From an uncultured Campylobacter sp. (GTDB lineage: Bacteria > Campylobacterota > Campylobacteria > Campylobacterales > Campylobacteraceae), in assembly GCA_938041615.1 (NCBI GenBank), contig CALISV010000132.1, positions 1 to 7,844 on the forward strand: 7,844 bases of DNA, read 5' to 3'. Within the stretch, counting starts at the first letter, position 1, and every line of letters begins with the position of its first letter. The translations under genes and the position numbers were made by a program. Under the pieces are notes generated by a model, which saw nothing but the letters and a program-made list of their open reading frames with translations, was not told the DNA's origin and did not search any database. Shown in pieces: positions 1-5,828 of this stretch.

Positions 1-2034
1 TTCTGTGCCGCGATAGCGCTTCACGGCGAGGTGTTTACGCTCGGACAGATCGAGGTCGTAGAAAATATCGGCGGCGTGCAAAAAAGCGACACGAACGTCG
101 TGACCATCGATGAGCAGCAGATGCAAAAGGATGAGATAAAGCGTCTCTCGCAGGTCGCTTACAGCACGCCAGGCGTTTACGTGGATAAAAAAAGTCCGCG
201 CGCCGAGCAAAATTTCTACGTTCGCGGCTTTGACGCGCGCAGAGTGCCGCTTTATATCGACGGTATTCCCGTTTATATCCCGTATGACGGCAATGCGGAC
301 TTTGGACGTTTTACGACATTTGATCTAAGCCAAATCAACATCTCAAAAGGCTCTAGCTCCGTGCTCTACGGTCCAAATACGATGGGCGGCGCGATAAATT
401 TGATCACTAAAAAACCTACAAAAGAACTTGAAGGTAGCGTCGGCTACGGCTTTGAGACGGGTAGAAACGCCAAGACCTACGGCAACAACGTTGATTTCAG
501 TATCGGCACCAAGCAGGAGCTATTTTACGTGCAAGCCGGCGGCAGTTATATGGAGGATGCGGGTCAGCAGATGTCTCGTAAATTTAAAGGTGACGCAAAC
601 GGCAATGAAGACGGCGGCAGACGCGATAACTCCGTGCAAAGAGATAAAAAAATAAGCTTTAAAGTAGGTATCACTCCAAATGAGACAGATGAGTACGCCA
701 TCACATACGTAAATCAAAAAGGCGAAAAAGAGCAGCCGATGTATGCTGGTAGATATACGACTTTTTCCAATAAAGATCGCATATGGGAGTGGCCACGATG
801 GGACAGGGAGAGCATATATTTTCACTCGCATACGCAGTTTGCAAATAGTCTTTATGTAAACACCAAAGCTTTTGCAGATGAGTTTAAAAATGAGATGTAT
901 GACATAAGTAATCTTGAAGATAGCAAGTACAAGGATAAAGCGCACGGCTTTGGCTTGGAGCTTGGCGGCGATATAGGCGACAAAGATACGCTTAAATTTG
1001 CTACTAGTTACAAAAAGGATAAACACTCAGGATATAAGATACACTACACCGGTCCGTTTGGTACTGAACCAACCGTAACATTTGCGGATAAGACTTACAG
1101 CTTTGCGCTTGAAAACACTTATAAATTTACGGATTTGACTAAGTTAATTTTAGGCGTTAGTTACGACACGAGAGATGCCGTAAAATCCGAAGACTATATC
1201 CAGTTTCGAGGCGGCGGCGGCGGTGGTGGCGGAGGAGGAGGAGGAGGTAGAAATCCAGCCAACTACAAGCTAACCTCTTTTGACGTAGGCAAAAAGCATG
1301 CCTTTAACTATCAAGCTGCCATCAAACACAGTTTTGATGGCAATGACGAATTAAGTCTAAGCTACGCCAAAAAGACTTATTTTGCCAGTATGAAAGATAG
1401 GTATAGTGAGAAGTTTGGGCGAAATTTTGCAAACCCGTATCTAAAACCCGAAGTAGCAAATCACTATGAAATCGGCTATCAAAGAAATTTTGACGAGTTT
1501 TTAAGACTAGAAACCGCGGTATTTTACTCAAAAGTTAAAGATGCTATAGGAACTACGAGTGTTACTAAATTTGCACAAACCAGAGAAATGAACGTAAACG
1601 TTGACAAGGCCGAGTACAAAGGCTTCGAGCTTGGTGCAGCCTATTTTGCAACGCAAAATTTAGAGCTAGGCGGCAACTACACTTATATGAGCGCAAAATA
1701 CAAAGAAGCTGGCAAAGACGCGCTGGTCTATGATCTGCCAAAACACAAAGGATTTTTGTATGCAGATTATAAATTTATTCCAAAACTTAGCCTATATCTC
1801 TCTCAAGAGCTAAGCTCAAGTATGTGGTCTAGAGTACCAACTGGCAGAACTACGCACATAGATTACAAAATCGCTGGTTTTGGCGTGACGAATGTAAAGC
1901 TTACCTACAAACCGACGGAGAATTTAAGCGTCGAGGCTGGCGTATCAAATTTGTTTGATAAAAACTACGAGTATAGAGAAGGCTATCCGGAAGAGGGAAG
2001 GGTATTTTTCACGAATTTAAGATACAAATTCTAA
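1..2034 (+). CDS. TonB-dependent outer-membrane receptor, 5'-truncated by window edge
   Basis: This is a ligand-gated outer-membrane beta-barrel that takes up a metal chelate, heme or corrinoid using TonB/ExbBD energy. The frame is open to base 1. The GTG at 31 is an internal Val codon, because the ten codons before it read FCAAIALHGE, the end of a signal peptide. Counting from that Val, a TonB-box-like stretch (GQIEVVE) lies at about residues 5-11. The plug spans about 30-135, with VRGFDARRVPLYIDGIP (64-80) and the classic KGSSSVLYGPNTMGGAINL (106-124). The rest is a barrel containing NPYLKPEVANHYEIGY, and the protein ends in the outer-membrane signature RYKF with a terminal Phe. Oddities are a 13-Gly run at residues 394-406 and a fall in GC from the plug to the barrel. 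The importer genes follow after 128 bases. The family call is firm; the ligand is unknown, and no heme-receptor FRAP/NPNL pair was seen. Confidence 0.95.
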   Translation, partial: FCAAIALHGEVFTLGQIEVVENIGGVQKSDTNVVTIDEQQMQKDEIKRLSQVAYSTPGVYVDKKSPRAEQNFYVRGFDARRVPLYIDGIPVYIPYDGNADFGRFTTFDLSQINISKGSSSVLYGPNTMGGAINLITKKPTKELEGSVGYGFETGRNAKTYGNNVDFSIGTKQELFYVQAGGSYMEDAGQQMSRKFKGDANGNEDGGRRDNSVQRDKKISFKVGITPNETDEYAITYVNQKGEKEQPMYAGRYTTFSNKDRIWEWPRWDRESIYFHSHTQFANSLYVNTKAFADEFKNEMYDISNLEDSKYKDKAHGFGLELGGDIGDKDTLKFATSYKKDKHSGYKIHYTGPFGTEPTVTFADKTYSFALENTYKFTDLTKLILGVSYDTRDAVKSEDYIQFRGGGGGGGGGGGGGRNPANYKLTSFDVGKKHAFNYQAAIKHSFDGNDELSLSYAKKTYFASMKDRYSEKFGRNFANPYLKPEVANHYEIGYQRNFDEFLRLETAVFYSKVKDAIGTTSVTKFAQTREMNVNVDKAEYKGFELGAAYFATQNLELGGNYTYMSAKYKEAGKDALVYDLPKHKGFLYADYKFIPKLSLYLSQELSSSMWSRVPTGRTTHIDYKIAGFGVTNVKLTYKPTENLSVEAGVSNLFDKNYEYREGYPEEGRVFFTNLRYKF
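1210..1248 (+). repeat. Imperfect GGN triplet repeat encoding 13 glycines
   Basis: Thirteen consecutive Gly codons (4 GGC, 2 GGT, 1 GGC, 5 GGA, 1 GGT) lie in the receptor barrel, flanked by Arg on both sides. The blocks of identical codons suggest growth by triplet slippage. Length changes would stay in frame, altering loop length without switching the gene off. From the strand pattern around it (a strand near LILGVSYD before, HAFNYQAAIKHSF followed by the short turn FDGND after), the run should sit in an extracellular loop. That topology is inferred. Confidence 0.9.
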
Positions 2035-2048
2035 TTAGAATTTTCAAG

Positions 2049-2078
2049 GCGGATCGCTCCAAAAATGAGTTGGTCCGC
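2049..2078 (+). terminator. Weak hairpin after the receptor gene, possible attenuator or terminator
   Basis: GCGGATCG at 2049-2056 can pair with TGGTCCGC at 2071-2078 (8 pairs, two of them G-T). An inner CTC/GAG helix closes around CAAAAAT. It begins 15 bases after the receptor stop codon. No T-run follows (the next bases are ATAAAATTC), so it is not a convincing intrinsic terminator. It could be a partial terminator or an mRNA 3'-end stabiliser between receptor and importer genes. Confidence 0.35.
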
Positions 2079-2103
2079 ATAAAATTCGACTCTATTTATA
2101 TAA

Positions 2104-2136
2104 TAAAATCTATTTTAAAATTTCTTTAGCTATACT
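2104..2136 (+). promoter_or_regulatory. Candidate promoter with AT-rich dyad before the importer genes
   Basis: TATACT at 2131-2136, preceded by AGC, is a good -10 box 27 bases upstream of the ATG at 2163. The DNA upstream is T/A-rich with no clear -35, as is usual for epsilonproteobacterial sigma-70 promoters. A perfect 6-2-6 dyad, TAAAAT-CT-ATTTTA, covers 2104-2117, where a repressor would block polymerase. A Fur-type or other metalloregulator site is plausible from gene context, but it does not match the Fur consensus well. In such AT-rich DNA the dyad could be chance. Confidence 0.4.
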
Positions 2137-2162
2137 TTACAAAATTATTCTAAAGGCGAAAA

Positions 2163-3218
2163 ATGTTTAAAAGAATTATCTTGTTTTTCTTTGCGTTTTT
2201 GAGCTTTTGCTTTGCGATGACGCCTGAGCAGATCAAAGACTACATCGCGCAAAATAGCGAAAACATAGCTCAGCTGCAAGGCACTCCGTCTAAAATTTAC
2301 GCCAGCTCGCCGCCGCTTTTATATATGCTTTACGCGCTTGATCCCGCTAAAATCAGCGGCACGAATTTCGAATGGAACGACTACGAGCGGCCTTACGTCA
2401 AAAAAGAGGTGCAAGAGCAGCCCGTCGTGGGCGGCTTTTTCGGTCAGGGTAAAATTCCAAACGTCGAGATGCTGCTACGCCTAAATCCAGATCTCATCCT
2501 CGTAAACGCAAGCTCGCGCAACACTAAAAAGATGAGCGAGGTTTTTGGCTCTATCAAAAAGCCGATGCTCTATCTAAGCGCGACGAAGCTCGAGGATTAT
2601 CTGGACGGGTTTGAAATTTTAGGCGAAGTGACGGGCAAGCAGGAGCGCGCCGCACGTCTCATAAGTTATGCGCGCGAATCGCTAAATTTAACCGCGCAGA
2701 TCGAGGAGTACATCAAGAAAAACAACCTGCAAAAGGTAAAAATTTACTACGCGCAAGGCGGCGACGGGCTAGCTACCGAGTGCGAGGGCTCGTGGCACGC
2801 GACGCTCATCGAGCGAGCCGGTGCGCAGAACGTGCATAAATGTAGCGGAGATCCAAACGCCAAATCTTTCGGGCGCGTAAAGATCAGCTTCGAGCAGCTC
2901 GTTAAATACGACCCGGACGTCATCCTCATCTACGAAAAAGAGCTGTTTGATAAAATTTACGGCGATCCGAAGTGGCAGCTGCTGGGCGCGGTGAAAAACA
3001 AAAAAGCCTACTACATCCCGCGCGAGCCCTTTTCGTGGTTTGACCGCCCGCCTTCGTTTATGCGGTTTTTGGGGCTAAAATGGCTGGTAAATTTAATCTA
3101 CCCCGAGGCGTTTAAATTTGACATGCTTTCCCAGACGCGCGAGTTTTACAAGCTATTTTTGGATCTTGAGCTCACAGACGAGCAAATTTATAAAATTTTA
3201 GGACGGGGCGCCGAGTGA
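2163..3218 (+). CDS. Periplasmic substrate-binding protein of a FecB/BtuF-type metal-chelate ABC importer
   Basis: It captures the ligand delivered through the outer-membrane receptor and hands it to the permease. At 351 residues it is normal for the TroA-like/FecB fold. A Sec signal peptide covers residues 1-18 (MFKR, hydrophobic core, CFA before Met19). Cys16 lies in LSFC, a poor lipobox, so a soluble periplasmic protein is more likely than a lipoprotein. The N-lobe holds SKIYASSPPLLYMLYALDP (43-61), GFFGQGKIPNVEMLL (91-105) and NPDLILV (108-114). The C-lobe holds GDGLATECEGSWHATLIERAG (200-220) and PREPFSWFDRPPSFMRFLGL (286-305). Cys207, His212, His225 and Cys227 cluster in the C-lobe and could be a disulfide pair or ligands. 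An AAAGG Shine-Dalgarno at 2152-2156 supports the ATG. The permease gene starts 10 bases after the stop. The substrate is undetermined; iron chelate, heme, cobalt/nickel and corrinoid all remain possible. Confidence 0.9.
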   Translation: MFKRIILFFFAFLSFCFAMTPEQIKDYIAQNSENIAQLQGTPSKIYASSPPLLYMLYALDPAKISGTNFEWNDYERPYVKKEVQEQPVVGGFFGQGKIPNVEMLLRLNPDLILVNASSRNTKKMSEVFGSIKKPMLYLSATKLEDYLDGFEILGEVTGKQERAARLISYARESLNLTAQIEEYIKKNNLQKVKIYYAQGGDGLATECEGSWHATLIERAGAQNVHKCSGDPNAKSFGRVKISFEQLVKYDPDVILIYEKELFDKIYGDPKWQLLGAVKNKKAYYIPREPFSWFDRPPSFMRFLGLKWLVNLIYPEAFKFDMLSQTREFYKLFLDLELTDEQIYKILGRGAE

Positions 3219-3228
3219 GTAAAGAAAA

Positions 3229-4230
3229 ATGAGCAAAAAGGCGTTTGCGTTTTTGGCCCTGCTGCTGGCGCTTTGCGTCGCGGGTTCGCTGCTGCTGGGC
3301 AAATACGGCTTTGGCGCAGGCGATTACGCGCGCTACGTCACGGCACTGCTGCGAGGCGAAAGCTTAAAAGATTTCGAGGTCATGCACACGCTCTTGCTCG
3401 ATATCCGCCTGCCGCGCATACTTGCCTGCGTGTTCATCGGCGCTAGCCTCGCGATCAGCGGCGCGGCGTATCAGGCGATGTTCGTAAACCCGCTCGTTAG
3501 CCCTTCGATACTAGGCGTTCTAAGCGGCGCGGGATTTGGCGCAGCGGTCGGGATGTTTTTTAAGCTCAATGAATATCTCATTCAGCTTAGCACATTTGGC
3601 TTCGGCTTTCTTGCCGTGGCCGTGGCGCTGGGCGTCTCGGCGCTGTATTCGCGCAGCGGTAGCGTCATCGTGCTAGTTCTTGGCGGCGTCATCAGCGGCT
3701 CGCTCTTTACCTCGCTGCTCTCGGTGCTAAAATACGCCGCAGACCCGAACGACGCGCTTCCAGCGATCACCTATTTTTTGATGGGCAGCCTCGGCTTTGC
3801 GTCCAAGAGCTTTATCCAAATTTCAATCCTGCCGATGTGTGCGGGCGTTTTGCTGCTAGCGCTTAGCGGCAAATACCTAAACGCGCTAAGCCTTGGCGAG
3901 GAAGAGGCAAAGAGCCTGGGCGTAAATACGGCGCGGGTTAAAATTTTCATCATCCTAGTCGCCACCTTCGTTAGCGCGCTTAGCGTGACGATCGCAGGCA
4001 TCATCGGCTGGATCGGGCTTATCGTGCCGCACATCGCGCGCTTTATCTTCGGCGCCGACAACCGCGCGGTTTTAGCTAGCTCGGCGATGATCGGCGCGAT
4101 ATTTTTGCTATTTTGCGACAGCTTCTCGCGGCTCATTTTTACCTTTGAGATCCCCATCGGTATCGTGACCTCGCTATTTGGCATCCCGATGTTTATCATC
4201 GTGCTTCGCCGCGCCAAGAGGAGCTTTTGA
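3229..4230 (+). CDS. FecCD/BtuC-type ABC importer permease
   Basis: Inner-membrane permease, 333 residues, the usual length of the FecCD family. It works as a homodimer on two copies of the ATPase encoded next. It is hydrophobic throughout, with the family's landmarks in order: RLPRIL (60-65), GASLAISGAAYQAMFVNPLV (71-90) and SPSILGVLSGAGFG (91-104), then the cytoplasmic coupling region near LGEEEAKSLGV (222-232), GWIGLIVPHIARF (260-272) followed by GADNR, and EIPIGIVTSLFGIP (307-320). The start is ATG with only a weak upstream purine stretch (GAGTAAAGAAA), so expression may depend on translation of the gene before it. Its TGA stop shares one base with the ATPase start. There is only one permease gene, so a homodimer is expected, unlike systems with separate FecC and FecD. 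The substrate cannot be read from the sequence. Confidence 0.95.
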   Translation: MSKKAFAFLALLLALCVAGSLLLGKYGFGAGDYARYVTALLRGESLKDFEVMHTLLLDIRLPRILACVFIGASLAISGAAYQAMFVNPLVSPSILGVLSGAGFGAAVGMFFKLNEYLIQLSTFGFGFLAVAVALGVSALYSRSGSVIVLVLGGVISGSLFTSLLSVLKYAADPNDALPAITYFLMGSLGFASKSFIQISILPMCAGVLLLALSGKYLNALSLGEEEAKSLGVNTARVKIFIILVATFVSALSVTIAGIIGWIGLIVPHIARFIFGADNRAVLASSAMIGAIFLLFCDSFSRLIFTFEIPIGIVTSLFGIPMFIIVLRRAKRSF

Positions 4231-4232
4231 TG
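4217..4232 (+). promoter_or_regulatory. Ribosome binding site and TGATG coupling that fix the ATPase start
   Basis: AGAGGAG at 4217-4223 lies six bases before ATG 4230-4232. That ATG shares its A with the permease stop TGA (4228-4230). A TTG at 4227 is in frame but only three bases from the purine stretch and has no advantage, so the ATG is preferred. The overlap implies translational coupling of permease and ATPase. Confidence 0.85.
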
Positions 4233-4976
4233 CGAGAAAATTTGATAGAAGTGCGAAATTTACGCTTTGCCTACCAGGGCAAGCCCGTACTAAAGGGTAT
4301 CAGCTTTGACGTCGCGACGGGCGATACGCTAAGTATCCTAGGCGCCAACGGCAGCGGCAAAAGCACCCTGCTTCGCATAATGCTCGGGTTTTTAAAATTT
4401 GAAGGCGAGGTGCTAATCGCAGGCAAAAGCGTGCGCGACTACGGCAAAAAGGGGCTCGCCTCGCTCGTCGCCTACGTGCCGCAGACGCACGCGCCGTCGT
4501 ATGACTACAGCGTCTTTGACGTCGCTCTGATGGGTGCGCTGTGCAGGACGCCGCTGTTTTCTAGCTTTAGTGCGGCGGATAAAAAGCTGGCCGAGCAGGT
4601 GCTGGAAAAGATGGGTATCGCGCATCTAAAAAATGCGCCCTACACGAGGGTTAGCGGCGGCGAGCGGCAGCTGGCCTATATCGCGCGCACGCTGGTTCAG
4701 GGCGCGAAAGTGATCTTTATGGATGAGCCTACCAACGGGCTGGATTTTGGCAATCAAATTAGGCTGCTCGAGATGATAAAAGCGCTAGGCGACGAGGGTT
4801 ACACCTTCGTGCAGACGACTCACTATCCGCGCCACGCGAAGTTCGTTTCAAGCTTGACGCTGTTTATAAAAGACGGTGAAATTTTAGCCTTTGGCGAGAG
4901 CGAAAAGCTCATAAATGCCGAAAATATAGATAAAATTTACGGCATAAACTACGAAAGATACGAGGATAGATTATGA
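4230..4976 (+). CDS. FecE/BtuD-type ABC importer ATP-binding protein
   Basis: Cytoplasmic ATPase that drives the permease, 248 residues, typical for the family. With numbering from ATG 4230, the Walker A motif GANGSGKST is at 38-46, the Q-loop glutamine at 85 (YVPQ), the ABC signature VSGGERQ at 141-147, the Walker B VIFMDEPT at 161-168, the D-loop NGLDFG at 169-174, and the switch His at 198 in TTHYP. The catalytic Glu166 after the Walker B Asp is present, so the enzyme looks fully active. The C-terminal part (LFIKDGEILAFG) is the usual FecE/ZnuC-like tail. Its last codons overlap the methyltransferase start by four bases (ATGA). The gene order and shared overlaps place it with the binding protein and permease as one importer. 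Confidence 0.96.
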   Translation: MRENLIEVRNLRFAYQGKPVLKGISFDVATGDTLSILGANGSGKSTLLRIMLGFLKFEGEVLIAGKSVRDYGKKGLASLVAYVPQTHAPSYDYSVFDVALMGALCRTPLFSSFSAADKKLAEQVLEKMGIAHLKNAPYTRVSGGERQLAYIARTLVQGAKVIFMDEPTNGLDFGNQIRLLEMIKALGDEGYTFVQTTHYPRHAKFVSSLTLFIKDGEILAFGESEKLINAENIDKIYGINYERYEDRL

Positions 4977-5782
4977 TTTTAGCTTCAAACTACGACGAGA
5001 TCGACTTTGACGCGCTTTATAAGGCGCAAAAGGCAAGAAGCTCGTTTGGCAAAAAATTTGCCGCAGACTGGGACAAAAAGGCTCCGAGCTTCAACGAGGG
5101 CGTGATGAAAAGCGCCTACGCGCAAGAATTTATAGATAAGGTCGATTTTACGGACGTCTCTACGCTGCTTGACTTTGCGTGCGGTGCGGGCGCGTTAAGC
5201 TTGCTGGCGGCGAAAAAAGCGGATCAAATTTACGGCTACGACTTTTCGCCTAAGATGTTAGAGTTTGCCAGGCAAAACGCTCAAATTTACGGCGCGCAAA
5301 ACGTTAAATTTGCGCAAAAAGCCTTTGAGGACGACTGGTCTGACGTGCCTGAGTGCGACGTGGTTTTAGCCTCGCGCTGCCTTGAGGTGGATGATTTAAA
5401 GGCTGCGCTTAACAAGCTTCTTTCAAAGACTAAAAAATCGCTTTACATCACGTTTAAGGTTGGCGGTAGCTTCGTGGATGAGGAAATTTTGAGCGCGATA
5501 GGGCGCAAGGTGGAGCAAAAGCCCGACTTCGTCTATCTTTTAAACATCTTGTTTCAAATGGGCTATTTGCCTAGCCTTAGCTACATCAAAGCCAGGTGTC
5601 ATGCAGGTCCTGCTTCGAGTGCCGAGGAACTCATCCAAAAGACGCGCTGGGGGCTTGGCGGCGAGCTAAGCGAAGCTGAAGAGGCGCAGCTGGCGGAGTA
5701 TTTTAACAGCGGCAAATACACACCAAGGCAAGGATTTATGCACTGGGCGTTCGTGCGAGTGGATAAGGCAAATAGAGCCTAA
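4973..5782 (+). CDS. Class I SAM-dependent methyltransferase, coupled to the importer genes
   Basis: Probable cytoplasmic methyltransferase of 269 residues. SAM-binding motif I is LLDFACGAGALSLL (65-78). Motif II is the acidic end of the next strand, YGYDFSPKMLEFAR (88-101, Asp90). The motif IV region is CDVVLASRCLEV (128-139). The C-terminal part (about 165-269) resembles no substrate domain I can name; it holds LLNILFQMGYLPSLSYIKARCH (189-210). The start is well supported: GAGGA at 4962-4966, six bases ahead, with ATG overlapping the ATPase stop in ATGA. This coupling indicates co-expression with the importer, so the substrate may be the imported chelate, a metallophore or a cofactor made from it. 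That role is inferred. Biotin-pathway (BioC-like) or quinone-pathway methyltransferases share the fold, so the fold alone does not settle function. Confidence 0.88.
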   Translation: MILASNYDEIDFDALYKAQKARSSFGKKFAADWDKKAPSFNEGVMKSAYAQEFIDKVDFTDVSTLLDFACGAGALSLLAAKKADQIYGYDFSPKMLEFARQNAQIYGAQNVKFAQKAFEDDWSDVPECDVVLASRCLEVDDLKAALNKLLSKTKKSLYITFKVGGSFVDEEILSAIGRKVEQKPDFVYLLNILFQMGYLPSLSYIKARCHAGPASSAEELIQKTRWGLGGELSEAEEAQLAEYFNSGKYTPRQGFMHWAFVRVDKANRA

Positions 5783-5800
5783 ATTTAAAGCATCTATCTA

Positions 5801-5828
5801 AAACTTGCTCATAAATTTGAGCAAGTTT
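5801..5828. terminator. Bidirectional terminator between convergent genes
   Basis: A perfect 11-bp stem, AAACTTGCTCA (5801-5811) with TGAGCAAGTTT (5818-5828), closes a six-base loop (TAAATT). It lies 18 bases after the methyltransferase stop. Its right arm overlaps the first two plus-strand bases of the antiporter's TAA stop (5827-5829). On the minus strand the stem runs into TTTT. On the plus strand the only T-run is the TTT of the arm itself, so termination may be better for the antiporter. The stem position between converging genes strongly supports a shared terminator. Confidence 0.8.

Noticed and set aside
31..33. GTG at 31 as the receptor's start codon
   Set aside because: The frame continues upstream to base 1 with a signal-peptide-like end, and a start at 31 would leave an outer-membrane protein without an export signal.
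520..1026. Minus-strand open frame of 168 codons inside the receptor gene
   Set aside because: It lies entirely opposite the strongly supported receptor frame, has no recognisable domain, and is a by-product of that gene's codon use.
1210..1248. Glycine tract as an on/off phase-variation switch
   Set aside because: The units are triplets and there is no long homopolymer, so slippage would keep the frame.
2035..2162. Riboswitch (for example cobalamin) in the gap before the importer genes
   Set aside because: The gap is only 128 bases, with one weak hairpin and none of the conserved elements of a B12 box; too short and AT-rich.
3771..4217. Minus-strand open frame of 148 codons opposite the permease gene
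   Set aside because: The permease has all family motifs in the other strand; the reverse frame reads as low-complexity Ala/Lys/Met-rich peptide with no family resemblance.
4227..4229. TTG at 4227 as the ATPase start
   Set aside because: The next codon is ATG, correctly spaced from AGAGGAG and overlapping the permease stop; TTG would be too close to the ribosome site.
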